Below are positions 63,448 to 64,000 of a DNA stretch of 64,000 nt, one piece after another. A program made the translations under genes and the position numbers. The notes beneath the pieces were generated by a model. The model was not told the origin of the DNA and did no database searches. It saw only the letters and a program-made list of their open reading frames with translations. This DNA comes from Pseudomonas cuatrocienegasensis. GTDB taxonomy: Bacteria; Pseudomonadota; Gammaproteobacteria; Pseudomonadales; Pseudomonadaceae. The DNA is taken from positions 1-64,000 of the forward strand of contig NZ_FOFP01000007.1 in NCBI RefSeq assembly GCF_900110925.1. The letters are read 5' to 3'. Position 1 is the stretch's first letter. The number at the start of each line of letters is the position of its first letter.

Positions 63448-64000
<553 letters not shown>

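Overview
The window reads as chromosomal DNA of a high-GC gammaproteobacterium, almost certainly a Pseudomonas sensu lato. The left end keeps the pseudomonad order nadC - DUF1631 gene - ampD - ampE - chemoreceptor, then tatD - cra ... fruBKA. The right half keeps the order tRNA-Met - ychF - pth - rplY - prs - tRNA-Gln - ispE - lolB - TPR lipoprotein - hemA - prfA - prmC - moeB - murI - pagL - phr cluster. Intergenic regions carry many Pseudomonas-type REP/REPIN palindromes in at least six sequence families.

Layout. 0-6 kb: the 5' end of an IS5-family transposase just past the nadC stop, nadC, a DUF1631 protein, a repeat-rich gap ending in a 204-bp MITE-like element, then ampDE. 6-12.6 kb: a chemoreceptor with a FliA-like promoter, tatD, an AsmA-family protein and the fructose regulator cra. 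12.9-26.7 kb: a nitrogen-scavenging module. It holds a LuxR-type response regulator, a hybrid histidine kinase whose N-terminus is an NCS1 purine/cytosine-permease-like transporter, the urea/short-chain-amide ABC transporter urtABCDE, formamidase fmdA with fmdB, aliphatic amidase amiE and an AmiB-like AAA+ ATPase. 26.8-32.6 kb: the fructose PTS operon fruBKA. 32.9-38 kb: a holD-like gene, rimI, trehalose genes otsBA and an EamA transporter. 38-41.5 kb: a small accessory stretch (DUF3087 protein, orphan lipoprotein, broken RelBE pair, intact VapBC/FitAB pair) ending at tRNA-Met. 41.6-54.4 kb: housekeeping genes for translation, isoprenoid, haem, cell wall and lipid A modification. 54.6-63.3 kb: a leftward, tightly overlapping operon with a DUF523/DUF1722 protein, a class II LitR-like MerR regulator, photolyase, NTF2-like protein, SDR, FAD oxidoreductase, DUF1365 protein, cyclopropane-fatty-acid-synthase-like enzyme and DUF2878 membrane protein. 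At the right edge are a Trp-rich small protein and the 3' part of another FAD oxidoreductase.

The strongest new points are these. (1) The 14-kb urea/amide module sits between cra and fruBKA, which are normally adjacent and divergent. It is bracketed by a 76-bp direct repeat (61/76 identical, no gaps), each copy holding a Cra operator, so the module looks inserted with duplication of the cra-fruB control region. (2) A shared motif (TACGTYRGATGACGTATGC in two near-perfect copies, plus partial copies) lies upstream of the kinase/urtA pair, urtE and fmdA, and is a candidate operator for the module's own response regulator. (3) amiE-amiB is present without amiC, amiR or amiS, so sensing and uptake appear to have been taken over by the permease-kinase and the Urt transporter. 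(4) Two TGTACA-N12-TGTACA sites lie directly upstream of the photolyase/lipid operon that encodes the LitR-like regulator.
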